Made by a program: the position numbers and the translations under genes. This document shows, piece by piece, positions 45,216-57,000 of a stretch of DNA of 64,000 nucleotides. The DNA lies in the NCBI GenBank assembly GCA_963669155.1, contig OZ022587.1, positions 3,934,621 to 3,998,620 on the forward strand, given 5' to 3'. Each line of letters starts with the position of its first letter. Positions within the stretch are counted from its first letter, which is position 1. The notes beneath the pieces are model-generated. The model searched no databases. It was not told the origin of the DNA and saw nothing but the letters and a program-made list of their open reading frames with translations. The stretch is from Arbacia lixula (lineage: Eukaryota; Echinodermata; Echinoidea; Arbacioida; Arbaciidae).

Positions 45216-45625
45216 GTTTTTACTTCGGTGTGGCTCCCGACCTTTTCATCACACACATGGGCGCTGCGTTTCTACCCGCCCGTGTCTGAACAATCCTTGG
45301 ATAAACGCTGGCCACTGCGCAATCACTTACATACACTACGTTGCGGTCCCTGACTACCTGGCTAGCGGGCTGGCTGGCTTGCTGGATGTACTCTACCATC
45401 ATCAGTCTACACTTGAATGCTTCCTCTCTGTCTCGCTCTTTCGCTTCCTCTCCGTTTCCTTCCTTGTACGTTTTTTCTTGATTATGGCTGTATTCTCAAC
45501 CACACACATGTTTTGGAATGGTGCAGTTCAATTATTGGATCGAAAGTTCTGCTACATTATCTACTTTCATTTTCTGTGGCTTTAACAAAATGTTATTAGT
45601 TTGATCTGCAAAAGCGACATCCTGT

Positions 45626-46040
45626 CTTTAAATAGAAATTTCCCCCTGAAATTGTTTTGGTCTCAATACAAGAAGACACATGAAAGAAACATACCATATG
45701 TTGTATACAATTTTTTTGGAAAATGTCAATTTTCTCAAAAGGATATTATACCATTTTACCTGTGCATTTGATATACCATTAGACACATGGTTTTACACAC
45801 ATATCGCTTGGAAAGAATGCATTCCTTCAACAAAAAACATAAAACGGTCAATTTATGGAAAAAAGTAGTACACAACATATGGGAGAGCACCTCACACGTG
45901 ACGTCACAAAATCAAAACTAGAAAATCTAATAACTTTGTTTTCCTTTGACCGAATTTTGTCAAACCTACACTGATATATTTCTCTCATGTGTCTCCTTTT
46001 ATTGAAACCAAAATAATTTAATGGTGAACTATCCCTTTAA
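45626..46040. repeat. AGGGATAGTTCACCCTGAA MITE, copy 3
   Basis: The left end is degraded (TTCCCCCTGAAATTGTTTTG); the right end is intact (ATGGTGAACTATCCCTTTAA). Central GTGACGTCACAAAATCAAAA and GGGAGAGCACCTCACACGTG match the other copies. Confidence 0.85.
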
Positions 46041-46642
46041 AGGGAAGACATAGCTAAGGGTCAAGACTGCTGGACCCGGAATCATGGCAGACTTGAACTA
46101 CTCAGACCACGGGTTCCATTCTTCTCTTCTTTTCAGAATCATGTTGAAATAATGTTCTCAAAATGATAATTTAAAAGTCATTGAAATCAAAACAAGACTA
46201 GTGCCCCTGACTTTGGCAACTATATGCAGGAAGTTTCTACCATGATACCGGATCTATCCCTAACCCATATAGCGTCATATGACTCTCTGATGACTACTCA
46301 ATTACAATGATTACTCTAGTTTTCCTCATTCCTATCCTCTTGGTATAAGTTTCCCTCATGATTCTGGATGTATCCTGTAGCGTTTTCTATAAATATGTGT
46401 AAACCCATGACATGAGTTCCTTATCATGTCACATGACTCCGTGATGCGGGGAAAAAAAGTCATGCAAAATTTTCGGGGATTACTTTTTTAGCACATTGGG
46501 CATTTTACTTCAATTTTACATTGTGTCTATATGAAAATTTGGGGGGCTCTTTTAACATTTTCCAGGGCTCTTGTAAGCATTTTGGGGGCAAAATCGCCCC
46601 GAGCCCCCATGGATTTTCCCTGCTTTGATGACATATCAATGA

Positions 46643-46705
46643 CGGCAAGCAATAGTCCCCTCTCCCCAAAATTCCAGTATATCGAGCTCTCCTTCTACTC
46701 GTCTG
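46643..46705 (+). repeat. 67-bp duplicated segment, copy 2
   Basis: Direct repeat of 45149-45215, about 1.5 kb downstream and 300 bp before the UGT exon pseudogene. Confidence 0.7.
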
Positions 46706-46996
46706 TGAAAGTTTTCATCTTTCCTTCCTTCTTGGTAAACTTTCTCCCATAATTATAGATCTACATGTAACCCTTCACTTTACCTGCCAGGTACAAGTGT
46801 GCATATGTGAATGGGAAGGGAAGGTGTGTGTGTGTGGGGGGGGGGGGGGACGTAACTTGTCAATTGCTTCTGACAGGGTAGTTGCCCGTGTCGATAAGAA
46901 CGACAAAAATCTACAGAAGTCTTTGTGATTAATCTTTTGGGTATGAAGTTTAATGTACAGAAAGTAGGGGGGGGGGGGGGGTTCGCTTGTAAGCTG

Positions 46997-47272
46997 CTTC
47001 AAGAGGAACGCGGAGAGGGCGTCAGCCATTATGCAAGACAAATTGTCAGCCCGCTCGACACGGCGGTCTTCTGGATCGAGCACGTGCTCAAGTTTGGCGG
47101 GGATCACCTCCGGCTGCGAGGCGCCGACATGGGCTTCGTAGAGCTTTACTCCCTAGACGTTGTGGCCTTCCTAGGCGTCGTCCTTCTGCTTTGGGCCTAC
47201 CTGACCTACTCGGTGGTCGGTGTGTGCTGCAGATGTTGTAGACGAGGACCCTCGAAAGCAAAGAAAGACTAA
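46997..47272 (+). pseudogene. orphan UGT last exon, frameshifted
   Basis: About 94% identical by hand count to the last exon of the UGT gene at 58584-58860, in the same orientation, with the same end (SKAKKD, stop at 47270-47272). One base is missing near 47040 (20 instead of 21 bases between the ATG and the CCGCTCGAC block), so the conserved entry frame soon meets TAG. The acceptor CAG is replaced by CTG after a long G-run. No other UGT exon was found in 44-47 kb. It is the remnant of an upstream tandem UGT copy; a sequencing error cannot explain both the frameshift and the lost acceptor and exons. Confidence 0.85.
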
Positions 47273-47990
47273 CATAACATAAAGCCTCTTGAAAGGATAA
47301 AGGGATACAAACAGGTTAGCCCAGCTGCATTCATCGTCAGTATCCAGGGTGTTGATTTTCTCGCATGCCGCCCTCTTTACGTGCTATGTCATTGTTCACT
47401 GGAAATAAATTGTTACCAGTATGAGCATTTGTGTACCAGCTTGATACTTCTTTCATTTTCCAATCCTCATCAATATTTTGGAGCTGAATTGTGTTTCTTA
47501 CCATTCATAATAAAGTGATGCAGTTCAATATATTGCATGTACCTACTGTACTACTACATGACTCTGTTGGAAAAGAGTTGGTAAAAACTCATCCTGTCAA
47601 AATATGTTGAAATAAAATGAATAAAAAAAAAACAATTGGCACACAAATTTAGCAAAATCGGGCAACAACGTAAAACCTACACATTTTAAAAAGTTGTACA
47701 ATTAGAAGACCAGGTAGGGATCACTTAATTAGTCAGGCTCTCATGATATAAAATTCAATATTTTCCAGAAGAATTTCACAGCAATTCTCTGATTGTAGGA
47801 GAGTATTTACATACCTGCATATTTATATTAAAAGAAATTGAATGTATCCTGTTTTGGTAAGAGATAATAAGAGGTGCTTTACTGATCCAATGCAATGCAT
47901 TATGACTACGCCTACGACATCTCTGAATGTTTTGCGAATTTAAATCGTGAAAATGCCACCATTGTTTAAAAAAATGTACGCATAAAACAT

Positions 47991-48536
47991 ACAAATGAAC
48001 AAGAACACGAGCATGACTAGTGAGGTTAAGAAAATATCCTGAAAATCCATCGTGTAGAAATGATGATATTGGCATAACCGTATCCCAGTCCTACTCCCCT
48101 AATAATTAATTTTTTATTCGATTTGCTTTGACTGAATTTTAATTGATTTTTTTCTGCTTGATTTCAATTCAATTTAATTTTTTTTATCAATTCAACGAAC
48201 AAAATAAACAGTTTTCATGACTAATGAATACTTAGGTCATGTATGTGCCACGAACACATCCTTGTACACCGGTAAATGATAAGAAATCTTATCTTTTATT
48301 ATATTGATCAGCTACTTTTATATCCATTGATTATTGCAGTATATATAGTTTTATAATATTATATTGCAGATTCAGATTCAATGTTGTTGCACCAGGTAAA
48401 ATATCCAAATGAAGATGCGTCCAAGTCCCGACATGCAAGCATCAAGATACAAATTGTTTGTATCATGATTTATGTCAAGTTCCTTTCTCCCTCTGCTCAG
48501 GTTGACCAGCCAAATTTACCCCCTTTGTCCTTCTGA
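47991..48536. other. spacer without recognised feature
   Basis: AT-rich, T-run-containing sequence within the left duplication arm. No clear counterpart was found in the right arm. Confidence 0.35.
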
Positions 48537-48954
48537 CATAATTGCTATTGAAGTCTACGCATTCATTGAAATTCAATGTTACCTTTTGAGCCGACACGTA
48601 ATTCTTGAACTTAAGCTCCACTGATGAAAGGTGTTAAAACCTTTTATTGGGCGGAGTGCCTGCTAATAATGTCAGTAATATAAGTGAACACTTTGCTTGC
48701 ATGAGAGGGCGATGTTGATCTTGATGATTGCTGGTTTGGAGCATTTTGCTAGGGTTATAGGCAGTGGCGTAGACAGGTTCGTACACCTGGGGGGATGACT
48801 GGGCTGCCAACGCTCTAGAAGGAACGAAGCGACCGAGCCGGGGGAGGGGGGTGCCCCCCCCCCCCCCACGGTGAAAGCTTTTGCGATTTTGAACTTGAAA
48901 TCGTGCAATCTGAAGCATACTTAATGAGGTAAAATAAGACACACAAGCGTGCAC

Positions 48955-48993
48955 GCACATACACACATACTCTCTCTCTCTCTCTCTCACACA

Positions 48994-49036
<43 letters not shown>
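48955..49036. repeat. (CA)n and (CT)n microsatellite in the hAT element
   Basis: CT run then CA run, about 80 bp. Confidence 0.95.
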
Positions 49037-49039
<3 letters not shown>

Positions 49040-49059
49040 TTGTACTACGCCTGAAATGG

Positions 49060-49458
49060 ACAGTCATATTTTCGACGAGATCTACACACCGTGGCATAGG
49101 AGTACGGAATGGACTGACACATATTTTGCAGGGACGATTCGTATTGGATCCAGGGGTAGTTTGGGTACCAGTTGGCTTGAAACAGAATTTTCTGCGGTCT
49201 ATTTTCTAGTACGGGAATGGAAGAAGTTGGGGGTGATTGGGGCTAACCCAGTCGTTAAAACCGGCATCAGTTTCATCATCAGCTTTCGCCTCAGATGCTC
49301 CATCACCCTCAACGGCACTTTCTTCTGGTAAGAACAGGCCTTTCTCCGACATTATCCGACTTTGATGTAGACGGCTGTTCGCCATCATGTTCTTCTTTAT
49401 CATTATGCTTGGAAAAAGAAGTGATCTTTGATGTTTTCAACTTCTTATTATGAGCCAT
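49060..49458 (-). pseudogene. transposase N-terminal fragment, TTF-type zinc-finger region
   Basis: From an ATG at 49458 the minus strand reads MAHNKKLKTSKITSFSKHND, like the Lys-rich start of hAT/ZMYM-like transposases. After at least one frame break comes FQANWYPNYPWIQYESSLQN with a Cys nearby, matching the conserved F-Q-x-x-W...P-W-[LI]-x-Y entry to a TTF-type zinc finger. Frame breaks and missing downstream parts make it dead. It agrees with the hAT-like ends around it. Confidence 0.55.
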
Positions 49459-49587
49459 CCTAGAATCCGAAAACCAATTCACGTTGTGAATTAGGTAAGG
49501 GACATACGCACATATATTTTCCCCTTAAAAAGTTAAGGAAGACAAGGCCTCCTGCTTAGCGGACTCACCACGTGTTTTTGTTTTCTA

Positions 49588-50320
49588 AACACAACAACAA
49601 CAAAAATAACCCCCTAAGCAAAATAGAATAACTTCTTATCGAAGCGGTTTGGGGCAAAATAATTTGCAGGATTGTTCCTTAACTTATTGACTGTCCTCTG
49701 TGTGAAAATGACATTAATCCATTTAGTCATGCAGTAGTGGGCAAATTTTAAAGGCAAAAAATGTAGATTTTTCAAAAGTCACAAGGGTAATTATTTATGC
49801 CGTTTTAACAATACATTTTGGCATTTCTTTATTTTCTGCGATTTGTAAAGTGTATTCACTCAACCATGACACGGAAATGACTTCCAATGTATACATAACA
49901 GGTCATGTTAAATCTTTGTCAAAATATCCAGTTGTATTTTTTAAAGAAAAAATACAGGGATTTTAAAAGTTTCAAATACCAGAGGGAGGAGTATTTTTTA
50001 AATGGGTTAAATGGGTTAAATGTCGGGATAGGTGTAGGTGCATCGAGAGATGGATGATAAACAATGAAAGGACATAAGTTATGCACCAGAAATGGAATTC
50101 ATCAAAAATTCATATGACCGAAACCCCAAATTACCCTTGTGACTTTTGAAAAGTTACATTTTTGCCTCTTAAATTTGCCCAATCACGCATGACTTATTGG
50201 ATGTTTGGATTAATGTGATTTTCACACAGAAGTTAGGCAATAAGGTGAAAATCAATTCTGCCAAATTATTTTACCCAAAACCTCTTTGATAAAAAGTTAT
50301 GCTATTTTGGTTAGTGAAGA
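49588..50320. repeat. foldback MITE (GCAAAATRACATAACTTTTTAT family), copy 3
   Basis: The left arm AGCAAAATAGAATAACTTC..TATCGAAG and the right arm TTTGATAAAAAGTTATGCTA are inverted. Shares TTCAAAAGTCACAAGGGTAA with copies 1 and 2. Nested in the hAT element. Confidence 0.85.
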
Positions 50321-50958
50321 CAAACCACAAGATAACCACAAAATACTTGTAAGATTTTCTCTTTTTTACCGCCTGAATTGGCTTTCACCGTGTGAATGCG
50401 GCTAATACCAATGAACATGATTACACTGATGATGAGGATTGATATCATCATCTTGATAATTATCATTATTAATATTATAATTGTTATTATTAGTTATCCT
50501 ATCATTATCATCATCATTATGACTAATTAAGTAAGCAAATATCATTCCTCCAAACCGGGGGGGGGGGGGGGGGGGGGGAAGGGGGATGATTGTACATGCC
50601 ACCCCCACCTTGTGAAGTGGGGGGATGCATCCCCCTCATTCCCCCGTTGTCTACGCCCCTGGTTAAAGGTCATAATCGTAATCTACAATGCTGTATACAA
50701 TCAACGTGAGTCAGCAGAATATCACATATTCAATCTGGGCAAACACTTGATCGAGATTTTCTGATGTAATATCCTTGAATGTTGCTTGAGTAGATATTTA
50801 CGGCGTATACCGGTTGGCGCAAGGGACACAATGCGAGGCGGGGTGGGGGCAATACTCTCACCCCTCCTTACTCCCTTATACTGGTTTAGCTGTTTAGCTC
50901 GGAATGTAACAACAGCTAATACACACGTATCACATCGCTAATGCAGTTTGGTTAATAT

Positions 50959-51682
50959 CAAGGATGTTTAAGCACATAGTGCCAGCAGCCATTTAATTAA
51001 TGCAGATTCATTGTACTCTGCTTTAGTCATAAAAGAACGCTTTACAATGATTTTCTCTTTGATCTCCCACGTGCGAAGCCGCCGATTTTGTTGATTTTTG
51101 CCTGAATTTGACAGACAAACAAAATCGGATGCGCAGGAGAATTTGGGGAAATATCCTCACCTCCATATACTTGCGCAGTTGTGACATGTGACATGCAATA
51201 CCTACGATGCATCTATAAAGATTCAATCGAGGAATATTGTTACAATATGGCCAAAAGGCTCTAAAAGTGATATTAAGTTGCAGTACAAAAGTCTCAATTT
51301 CTCAATGTTCTGCATCATATTCCAGTAAAAACAAATGGCATGAAACGTTACTTTCAGATATTTTCCGTTCGGACAAGTAACATGAAAAACGTGCCCAGCT
51401 GCGCCCAAGGTAGTATTTTCATCTCAAAAAGTATCACATTTTGCATTCGATTGTATTTGTCAACTATGTAGCAAGCACTTAGTGACAAAATTAAAAGTTC
51501 AGCAGCGAAAGCTGAAATGTAAGCATGTATAGGAATGTGTATGACCTATTATAAAATCCAGGTGAACCTGACGCAATCACGAATACTTCAAATTGTTGAG
51601 AGTAGCTGCTAGTCATGAATATTAAGTGGCGGAATCGAACCTTGTTTAAAGGGATGGATATCCATGTACTTAAACATCCTTG
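50959..51682. mobile_element. 724-bp TIR element (CAAGGATGTTTAAG ends)
   Basis: Ends CAAGGATGTTTAAGCACAT and the complement of ATGTACTTAAACATCCTTG are inverted, 18 of 19. The flanking 8-mers GTTAATAT and GTTATATA are possible diverged duplications. The paralogous site near 61258 reads straight through (TTTGGTTATACATGTG). The interior is non-coding by eye. Confidence 0.75.
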
Positions 51683-51901
51683 GTTATATAGGCCTATGTA
51701 GTAACCTTCTAACATGCGATTAAAGTATGCCTACTACTACGATCAGACCACGGGAAGATTACATTTACCTCACATGTGTCACATTAATTGGAATATACTT
51801 CGGTTTTAAGTGAGCGCATGACAGAGGCAAAGAGAATGATTCCCCTAGCTGTACCCACCTCAATGTTCACTGCCATTATTTGCAATTGACTGAGTGGGTG
51901 T

Positions 51902-52623
51902 TAGACCAGGGATGTGTTATGGAAGGATAGGAAGCAACTTTCTTTCTTTGAACCCATGTGCCAAGCCGCTGAAAAGTTATGGTGTTCTCAACAGGTGCTG
52001 TTCAGGTGTTTGAACAATTATGAACATGATTGTGTGGCAACGGTTTCTCAGAGAGAACAAAAGAAATGTACAGTTTTATTTCGCTTGTCCCGTTCTGTTA
52101 ATGACATTAATACTTCCATGAGCACAACAGGTATCAGCAAACACAAGTAAAATATCTCTGCTTCACGCAAACACACACAAACGCCGTTAATGATAACACA
52201 CAGCTTAATATATCATTTTGAGGGTGGTTGAATCTCCCAAATGCACAAGTTGTCGGAAAGTGAAGAAATTGGTCAATTTTGTAAATAATAGAAATAGCTT
52301 ATATGTCCGATTTTTAATGATTCCTCAATACTTTCCGAAACAAAAGCAGAGTATTAGGATCTGTTATTATATGCCGTTAACTTCCTTATAGTTTGCAAAC
52401 GAATTTGTCAAAAACAAAACGTCTACAGACAAATGGGAAATTAAAGAAATTTCTTTTCAAGTTGACATCAGCTAAATGTCGGCTCGGCACATGGAACATC
52501 AAAGCATTGTCATGATTATGGAATTCTTTTGACATCCATGATCACGCTTTAGAACCCATACAGATGTTTGAATGTATTATGCTCGAGTTTCTACTCCTTC
52601 CTATAACACTTCGCTGGTTAAAC
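51902..52623. mobile_element. 722-bp TTAA-type MITE, copy 1
   Basis: Ends near ACCAGGGATGTGTTATGGAA and the complement of TTCCTATAACACTTCGCTGG. Nearly collinear, in inverted orientation, with 56439-57161. The paralogous site in the right arm (near 61040) lacks it. Confidence 0.85.
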
Positions 52624-52964
52624 GATGGTAACATGTTTTCGATTGCAACATTGGTCTCGATCACGCTTCTAAGCCTGAGATCGTACGTGCTGGATCAACC
52701 TCTCCTTACTAATAGAATCCCCGGACCCCGTGCTATAACGGGCCCTGCTACTCGACCACAGATACTAACCTCTCCTTTCGCCTTTCAAGGTCGGTCAAAG
52801 TCCAACTGAGTGACATTGAAATTTACATATTAATTTTCGCGCTGTGTACATAATCTTTTTCCGAGCGGGCGGAGACCCTAATGTTTGAATAGCGCGGTAA
52901 GATTAAGTTGGCATACGGCCAACTGTATTGTTGAATTTTCACTGGACTATGTGGACGGTTTCGT

Positions 52965-52970
52965 TATATA
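52965..52970 (+). promoter_or_regulatory. possible TATA box of the UGT gene
   Basis: TTATATACAG about 105 bp before the first ATG. It lies just beyond the part of the upstream region that is duplicated at 60780-61042. Weak evidence. Confidence 0.25.
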
Positions 52971-53073
52971 CAGTAGCTAGAGATTAACGTGTCCTCGTAG
53001 TTAGCGTGGATAATTATCAATTTTATTTTCAAAGCAAGCGGCCACAGAGAAGATCTTACGTTTTGTGAGCGCG

Positions 53074-54084
53074 ATGGGTTGTCCTATGCAATTGACCGGG
53101 AAGAGACGAGGAGGCCGTCGTCTCATGTCAGTCATAGCAGCGATGAAGCTGGTGCTGGGATCGCTCTTGTTAGTAATGGTGGCTGGCCCTAGTGGCAGCT
53201 CTGGAGCTAAGATTCTGCTTCCAGCGACGAGCTTGATGAGTATGCCGAGCCACTACATGGGTCTAACAGCAATCACGAAGGCCATGGTTGAACGCGGGCA
53301 CGATGTCACCCTCCTAATCATCGACAAGCGAGAGGTTAAGGGTTTTAGGCCGGGGTCGTATACGGCCAACATCACCTATCCGAACTCAAAATCTGACGCG
53401 GAGGTCGCCGACTTTTACGAGCTGAAGGCCGCAGGGACTGCTTTCCTTGCAAACGCTTCCATCTTGACAGTTCTACAGGACCCCCGGCCTGCGCTTGCCT
53501 ATGAGATGATGTCATTCGGCTGCTGGGAGCTCTTCGGACATGAAGACACCCTGCAGCGGTTGAAAGGTGAGAACTTCGACCTGATCCTGACGTTCCCCGT
53601 AATGGACTTCTGCGATGCCCTGATCGCTGCTTACCTCGATGTACCCTACGTCGTTTTACTGGGCACAAGGAGATCCCCCGCATATCACGAAGGCAAGTTG
53701 GGCATCCCGTCACCGAACTCCTACGTACCCTTCAGCTTTTTCACACCAGACTTCTCTGACCAAATGAGCTTCTTGGAGCGCATCCAGAACGCAATTTTCC
53801 GTTACGTCGTCCAAGATCTCATGGAATACGTGTTAATTTCCCGTCCGCTCAGTCAGATACAGCGATTACATAACATCCGCCCAGACCTTACCATAGCTCA
53901 GATGTTCCAGCGTGCCGAACTGTTCCTTTGCCATAATACATGGGCCTTGGAGTATCCGAGACCTATCGCTCCTAACTGGATACCAATTCCTGGATACACC
54001 ATTAGCAAACCAAAGCCTCTTCCGGACGATATACGTCGGTTTATCGAAAGTTCTGGAGAGCACGGCATCATAGTTTTCAGTTTG
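53074..54084 (+). CDS. UGT exon 1: signal peptide and acceptor-substrate domain
   Basis: 1011 nt (337 codons), phase-0 end at TTTG|GTGAGT. Covers the N-terminal, acceptor-binding half and the start of the C-terminal domain up to VFSL. GC-rich, codon-biased sequence contrasts with the AT-rich flanks. Possible in-frame starts are at 53074, 53086, 53125 and 53143. The minus-strand frame at 53372-53713 is its shadow. Confidence 0.93.
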
Positions 54085-57000
54085 GTGAGTAAAAAGGTTT
54101 ATGTCTTTTATCTTCATATTTTACGACTGCACTGTGTATTGTCCACATACACGTTTTTTTAAACAAAGTAATGTGGCTAAACTGGGTCAGTCGGTGAATT
54201 GATTGATGGAAGACCCCTAGCTCTTCCTATTCGGTGGAATTTTAGTTGCTGATGCTTAAAGCGAAACAAAGAATCGGATCCAAACCTCCGAACATTCTGA
54301 TATGTTTGAATTGTGGATGTTTACATGCTCCTTTCTTGCATGCATTCTTAAATTATCCAAATATAAATCTGGAAAAATGGCGCCACAGATAAGGTCACGT
54401 AATCACGACGACGAAGTTAAACAAGTTTGTTTGGTCATTGTTTTCCCCCTTGGCCCTCGTTCCTATACACCAATGGTACAGTTGTCTGCTCTTAATTGGT
54501 GTAATTGGTTTGGATAGGATCATGACGTTAGCGGTTGCTAGCTTGAAAGGTTCCTTTTGCACAATAGTTAAATAACATAACATAAATGTTTAGCCTGAAA
54601 CCACTTGATTTATTCAACCATCTTCCTCATTAACGCATTTTTCATTATTACCTAATGGTTGCTAGATAGGAATGGTATACGTACATTGTTTAGCCTAAAA
54701 TTACCTGATTTATTGAACCTCCTTTTTCATTAACGTCTTTTTCATTGTGTTCCAGGGATCGGGGGCTGTGTCACTTTCCACCAAGGCCAAAACGGACGCC
54801 TTCTCTCTAGTCTTCAGCGAACTGCCACAAAAGGTCATCTGGAGATACATTGGCCCCACCCCCAGTTTCCTTGGCAACAATACTATGCTTACTGATTGGC
54901 TTCCTCAGAATGACATCATGGGTAAGGACTCATACAAACAGCCGCAAAACCATCACCGGATTGTCAAACAAAACTCTTTGTTTTTCTCCAACTTTTATCA
55001 GTGGTGTAATTATATAGTCAGTGATACGTTGCCATCCAACAAGATACTAAATTTTAATACTATACGTGGGAGTCGATGTTTAACATTTTGTAGAGTGACG
55101 GAAACCCAAAGTCACTCGCGGGAGCAATGTGTAGTATACGTTTGCGACTGTTATAATTGCTAATTCTCATTGCAACGAAAATAGATATTTAGCGCCGATT
55201 GGTTAAAGGTGATACTTATAGGAAATAGAATGAAATAAATATAGTTCATTTTATAACTGAATGAGTTATTAAAGCAATTTACACAGCTAACATGCCATGA
55301 AAGTGTTCAGTTTTGTGTTTAATGAAAGTCAAATTTCACTTAATTGACTCTCTTCCTGACCTACGAAATCGCCTAAGGGAAAGTGGCGTTGTGTGTACGT
55401 CACAGCCGGGATATGTTTTACAATGACCATTGTGTATCACACCTGTTAATCCACTAGCAACTGCCATCACAGTTTCATTAACAATGCATGATGCATCTTG
55501 CGGAAAAGAAGCTGCGGATTGGCATGTGTGATGCACAATAACGCCTCCCTTCTCTTACGTCAGACCTAAAAGGCCGTTTCGGATGACAGTAGGGCAAATT
55601 TGTCCCCGAGAATACGGTGATTGTTTCACCCTAATTTCGTTTTTTGGAAAGTGATATATTGTTTGAATGTCATCCGAGCTCATTGTATGGCTTATAAGCT
55701 TTCTGTAGATGAATATCTTCATATTTTTGGATTTTCTTTGAATATCACCTTTAAATTTCTTTATAAGGTGAGGGCGCCATTTCCATCGGAGAGCTCCAAT
55801 GTAGGCTTAATATAACGAATCAGTGTTTCCATTAGGATGCGGCTTCTTAGGGCGTTAAAGGGATAGTTCACCATGAAAAATAAGTTTATTTCAATAAAAG
55901 CAGACGCATGAAAGTAACATATTAGTGAAGGTGTGATGAAAATCTGTCAAAGGATAAGAAAGTGAGGATTTTTTTAAATTTGATGTTGTAACGTCATGTG
56001 CTAAGTGCTCTTCCATGATTATGTTGTGTACAGTTGTTTTTTTAACTGTGCATTATCTAAAAAAAATATGCAACCTTTTACCTGCGCATTTGATACATCA
56101 TCAGAAACACTTTTTACACCCATACTTGCACGAAAAATAATCCGTCCGTTGTCACAAATAGAATAATAGCAATTTAATGTTATTATACTGTACACAACAT
56201 ATGGGAGAGCACCTCGCACGTGACGTCACAATGTTGACATTTCAAAAGATCATGACTTTCTTTATCCTTTGACGGAGTTTCGTCAAAACTTCCCTTATAT
56301 GTTTCTGTCATGTTTCTGCTTTTATTGAGACCAACTTAATTTCAGGGTGAACTACCCCTTTAAAGGCGCACAGACAGCACGCACAGTATGCGACTCGCTC
56401 AGTCGCCCGGGATAGATCAGGCCCCCAAAATGCAAAGTTTAAGCAGGGATGTGTTAGGAAGGAGAAGCCACTCGAGCATAATATATTCAAACATCTGTAT
56501 GGATACTAAAGCGTGCTAATGAATGTAAAAAGCATTCCACAATCACTACAATGCTTTGATGTCCCATGCGCGCCACCGACATTTAGCTGCTGTCAACTTG
56601 GAAAGCAATATCTTTAATTCACTGTTTTGTCTCTGGAAGCTATGTTTCTTACCACATTTTTGTGCAATTTTCAAGAAAGTTACGGGCAACACCACTAAAG
56701 ATCCTGTACTCAGTTTTCTTCTAAATAATTGTTGAATGATGCACAAACGGAGGTATAAGATAATATTCTTACACAATTAACAAATTTCTTCAATTTCCGC
56801 AGATTTCCGCAAATGTGGGATTCAATCATTATCAAAATTATATCTTAAGCTGTTTATTCTCATTAATAGAGTTTGCGTGCGACTGAGATATTTCAGTAGA
56901 AAAAACTATTTATTTTTGTTCGCTGATATCTCTTTTCCTCACATAAGTATTGATGCAATCCAACAGAACTGGACAAGCGAAATAAGACTCTACATTTCTT

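Larger units (their letters stand above)
48762..50661 (-). mobile_element. hAT-like DNA transposon remnant with 8-bp target duplication
   Basis: Ends CAGTGGCGTAGACA and the complement of TGTCTACGCCCCTG are inverted and of hAT type. The flanks GTTATAGG (48754-48761) and GTTAAAGG (50662-50669) match at 7 of 8 positions, as an 8-bp hAT duplication should. The interior has a transposase N-terminal fragment on the minus strand and a nested MITE (49588-50320). The same site in the inverted paralogous arm (near 61500) has no insertion. Confidence 0.85.
47299..52935 (+). repeat. left arm of the inverted segmental duplication flanking UGT
   Basis: Blocks 47299-47990, 48537-48761, 50670-50958, 51683-51900 and 52672-52935 reappear inverted and in reverse order at 63300-64000, 61500-62068, 61255-61500, 61040-61258 and 60780-61042. 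Examples: CTCGCATGCCGCCCTCT, GGCGGAGTGCC, TATTTACGGCGTATACCGGT and AAGGTCGGTCAAAGTC. The gaps between the blocks are three transposable elements. The last block is the region just upstream of the UGT start. Confidence 0.9.

Noticed and set aside
45094-45585. 163-codon plus-strand frame near the orphan UGT exon
   Set aside because: It does not resemble any UGT exon; part of it is a duplicated 67-bp non-coding segment. No family recognised.
53372-53713. 113-codon minus-strand frame inside UGT exon 1
   Set aside because: Antisense shadow of a GC-rich coding exon.
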